Assembly: GCA_000438355.1 (NCBI GenBank)
Contig: FR901493.1
Span: 1,832 to 9,052 of the forward strand
Origin: Clostridium sp. CAG:273
Lineage (GTDB): Bacteria; Bacillota; Clostridia; TANB77; CAG-508
DNA length: 7,221 bases
Direction: 5' to 3'
Both the position numbers and the translations under genes were made by a program. The notes under the pieces were generated by a model. The model was not told where the DNA came from, did no database searches, and saw nothing but the letters and a program-made list of their open reading frames with translations. Below are positions 5,059 to 7,221 of the stretch, piece by piece (positions within the stretch are counted from its first letter, which is position 1; each line of letters begins with the position of its first letter).

Positions 5059-6882
5059 ATGGAGAAAAAGAAAATTTCTACTAAGACTATTGTAATAATT
5101 GTTATATGCATAGTTTTACTATTAACATTAATTGGTGGAGGAGTATATTGGTATATATTTGTATTAAATGCAGATAAGAATAGTCCAGAAGAAGTTTTAA
5201 CTCAATATGTATCATACATTAATGAAAAAGATTTTGAGTCAATGTATACACTTTTATCAGATAGTACAAAAACAAGAGTAGATAAGCAAACATACTTAGA
5301 TAGAAATAGTAATATTTACAATGGAATAGAAGCAACAAATGTTACAATTTCAGATTTGAATTATGATAAAGAGAATAGGAAATTGACTTATTCAATGTCT
5401 ATGGACACAATGGCAGGTAATATTACTTTTTCTAATAAAGCTACATTTGATAGACAAGATGATAATAAATATTATTTAAATTGGTATTCTCATCTAATAT
5501 TTCCAGATTTACAATCAGATTATAAAGTAAGGGTATCTACAACACAAGGAAAAAGGGGAGCGATACTTGCTAGAGATGGAACAGCTCTTGCTATTACTGG
5601 GAATGATGGAAAAAGACAATATCCATATGGAAAAATAACATCACATTTATTAGGATATGTTAGAAGTATTAGTGCAGAAGAATTGGAAGCAAATTCAGGT
5701 AAGGGATATACAGAGTCAAGCATAATTGGAAAAACAGGATTAGAAAAGATATATGAAAACAGATTAAAACCAGGAACTGGTTGTGAAATATATATTACTA
5801 ATAGTTCTGGAAATAAAGTGAAAACTTTAGCTAAAACAGAGGAAAATAATGGGGAAACTATTACAACTACAATAGATATAAGATTACAAGACAAAATATA
5901 TAAACAATTAGATGGAGACAATGGCTTATCTGTTGCAATTAATCCAAAAACAGGTGAAGTTTTAGCTTTAGTTAGTACACCTACATATGACTCAAATGAT
6001 TTTATTAAGGGATTTTCAGATGAAGCTTGGAATAAATTGAATAATGATAAAAATAATCCAATGCTTGTGAGATATCAAAATACTTATGTACCAGGTTCTT
6101 CTTTTAAACCTATTACAGCAGCAATTGGTTTAACAACTGGTAAAATGAGTGCAAATGAAAATTATGGTGCAAGTGGACTAAGCTGGCAAAATAATTCTAG
6201 CTGGGGAAACTATAGAGTTACCACATTGCAAACTTATAGTGGTCCAGCAAATTTAAGGAATGCTTTAATATATTCAGATAATATATATTTTGCAAAGTCT
6301 GCATTAAAAATCGGAGCTAATACATTTGCAGAACAGTTATTAAAAATAGGATTTGACACAGAAATGCCATTTACAATAAATATGGATAAGTCACAATTTG
6401 CAAATGACAATAAATTTGTTTCTGAAATACAACTTGCAGATACAGGTTATGGACAAGGAAAAGTTTTAGTAAATCCATTACATATGGCATCAATGTATTC
6501 TGCTTTTGCCAATGAAGGAAATATGATAAAACCTTATATAGAATACAAAGAAAATGCTACAGCCGAATACTGGATTAAAAATGCATTTACAAAGGAAGCA
6601 GCAAAAACAGTAAGAGATGATATGATACAAACAATAGAAAATGCCAATGGAACAGGACATGAAGCAAAAATTAATGGTATGACTTTAGCAGGAAAAACTG
6701 GAACAGCAGAGATAAAAGCTTCTCAAGACGATGATAGTGGAACAGAAATTGGATGGTTTAATGCATTTAAAGTTAGTGATAATCCAAATGACCAATTGTT
6801 AATTATAAACATGATAGAAGATGTAAAAGACAGAGGAGGTAGCCATTATTTATTACCTAAAGTAAAGGCTATGTTTGAATAA
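5059..6882 (+). CDS. Class B penicillin-binding protein with MecA_N-type domain
   Basis: This DD-transpeptidase cross-links peptidoglycan on the outer face of the membrane. The 607-residue protein has a short cytoplasmic basic end, one membrane segment (about 10-35), an NTF2-like MecA_N region beginning SPEEVLTQYVSYIN (42-55, to about 150), a PBP dimerisation region with RGAILARDG (166-174) and IIGKTGLEKIYE (222-233), and a transpeptidase domain from about 285. All three active-site motifs are present: SSFK (347-350, nucleophile Ser347), SDN (406-408) and KTGTAE (546-551). The architecture matches Bacillus subtilis PBP3 and staphylococcal PBP2a. That relationship alone does not show beta-lactam resistance. 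AGAGGG (5045-5050) lies eight bases before ATG 5059; an in-frame GTG directly before it (5056) is five bases away and would add one residue. Two small genes follow closely and probably share its transcript. Confidence 0.95.
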   Translation: MEKKKISTKTIVIIVICIVLLLTLIGGGVYWYIFVLNADKNSPEEVLTQYVSYINEKDFESMYTLLSDSTKTRVDKQTYLDRNSNIYNGIEATNVTISDLNYDKENRKLTYSMSMDTMAGNITFSNKATFDRQDDNKYYLNWYSHLIFPDLQSDYKVRVSTTQGKRGAILARDGTALAITGNDGKRQYPYGKITSHLLGYVRSISAEELEANSGKGYTESSIIGKTGLEKIYENRLKPGTGCEIYITNSSGNKVKTLAKTEENNGETITTTIDIRLQDKIYKQLDGDNGLSVAINPKTGEVLALVSTPTYDSNDFIKGFSDEAWNKLNNDKNNPMLVRYQNTYVPGSSFKPITAAIGLTTGKMSANENYGASGLSWQNNSSWGNYRVTTLQTYSGPANLRNALIYSDNIYFAKSALKIGANTFAEQLLKIGFDTEMPFTINMDKSQFANDNKFVSEIQLADTGYGQGKVLVNPLHMASMYSAFANEGNMIKPYIEYKENATAEYWIKNAFTKEAAKTVRDDMIQTIENANGTGHEAKINGMTLAGKTGTAEIKASQDDDSGTEIGWFNAFKVSDNPNDQLLIINMIEDVKDRGGSHYLLPKVKAMFE

Positions 6883-6905
6883 AAATGTATTTGAAGAGGA
6901 AATTC

Positions 6906-7106
6906 ATGAATTGGATAAAAAGAATATTAAATAAATTTTTAAAAAAAGATAATATTAAATTGATTGAAGAACCGAGAAAGTCAAAAGAAATTAAAAACTC
7001 GAGAGAAGACTTTGTATTAAGTTTAGTACAAAATGCAGATTTAGAGCGTAATGATGGCAATGGATATAAAATTAATTCTAATGTTAGTTTAAAGGACATG
7101 ATATAA
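6906..7106 (+). CDS. Small basic protein of unknown function
   Basis: The 66-residue product begins MNWIKRILNKFLKKDNIK, an amphipathic helix with Lys/Arg on one side and Ile/Leu/Trp/Phe on the other. It could bind a membrane surface or nucleic acid. The rest is charged and probably helical up to about residue 46, then Asn/Gly-rich, ending SLKDMI. There is no signal peptide or true membrane span, and I recognise no family. ATG 6906 is chosen because AAGAGGA (6894-6900) lies five bases upstream. An in-frame ATG at 6885 would give 73 residues but has no ribosome-binding site, standing two bases after the PBP stop codon. The 23-base gap to the PBP gene and the two-base gap to the next gene suggest one operon. 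Confidence 0.7.
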   Translation: MNWIKRILNKFLKKDNIKLIEEPRKSKEIKNSREDFVLSLVQNADLERNDGNGYKINSNVSLKDMI

Positions 7107-7108
7107 AA

Positions 7109-7221
7109 ATGAGTATAGAAGAATTAAGAGATAAGTATAATATTAAAATAGATGATTTAGAAGAATTTACAAGAATTCAAGTTAGAGAAGATGAAAGTCC
7201 AGAATTTTATCAAGAATTAGC
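7109..7221 (+). CDS. Start of an unrecognised gene, cut by the window edge
   Basis: Only the first 37 codons are present, beginning MSIEELRDKYNIKIDDLEEF and continuing open to the window end. The visible part is acidic and looks helical; it has no signal peptide and matches no family I recognise. The start lies two bases after the stop codon of the preceding small gene. AAAGGA (7091-7096) is 12 bases upstream, somewhat far, so translational coupling to the 66-residue gene is likely. Function cannot be judged from this fragment. Confidence 0.6.
   Translation, partial: MSIEELRDKYNIKIDDLEEFTRIQVREDESPEFYQEL

Noticed and set aside
5059..6882. Calling the PBP a mecA-type beta-lactam resistance determinant.
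   Set aside because: The MecA_N plus transpeptidase architecture is shared with ordinary chromosomal PBPs such as Bacillus subtilis PBP3; low beta-lactam affinity cannot be read from the motifs, and no mecR/mecI or mobile element is nearby.
6885..6905. An earlier ATG start giving a 73-residue form of the small protein.
   Set aside because: No ribosome-binding site precedes 6885, whereas AAGAGGA is well placed for ATG 6906.

Overview
The window is strongly AT-rich DNA that uses the standard code (TGG for Trp, no internal TGA). Its ribosome-binding sites are purine-rich (AGGGAGG, AAAGGA) and it carries a Pta-AckA acetate pathway, a type A RNase P RNA and a MecA-type class B penicillin-binding protein. 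Together these suggest a low-GC Bacillota, most likely a fermentative member of the Clostridia. Species cannot be read from the sequence.

Left part (1-1580): a gene for a secreted lipoprotein of unknown function (62-985) is followed within about 100 bases by rnpB, the RNase P RNA (1083-1424). rnpB has a recognisable sigma-A type promoter (1040-1068) and an intrinsic terminator (1433-1460). The end of the lipoprotein gene and the rnpB promoter region look like two diverged copies of one segment of about 45 bases. The 120 bases after the rnpB terminator hold no clear gene. They do contain two mutually exclusive small hairpins, a good Shine-Dalgarno sequence and a 16-codon reading frame (1504-1554).

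Middle part (1582-4896): an RluA-family pseudouridine synthase lies on the minus strand (1582-2463). It diverges from pta (2599-3612) and ackA (3706-4896), which probably form one transcription unit. Pta converts acetyl-CoA to acetyl phosphate and AckA turns that into acetate plus ATP, the standard substrate-level ATP step of acetate-producing fermenters. The divergent intergenic region contains a TATAAT box and a perfect 7+3+7 palindrome over the presumed -35 region.

Right part (4897-7221): a hairpin with a short T run follows ackA, preceded by a good promoter-like sequence. Then comes a class B penicillin-binding protein with an NTF2-like MecA_N domain (5059-6882). Two tightly packed genes of unknown function follow, a 66-residue basic protein (6906-7106) and a gene cut by the window edge (7109-7221), probably co-transcribed with the PBP gene.

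Most of the window is ordinary core genome: rRNA modification, RNase P, acetate metabolism and cell wall synthesis. I see no CRISPR array, transposase, phage gene, tRNA or obvious new multi-gene system. The points that deserve a second look are small: the degenerate duplication at rnpB, the short ORF with a sequestered ribosome-binding site, the palindrome in front of pta, the Gln in the AckA phosphate loop, and the promoter-hairpin arrangement in front of the PBP gene.
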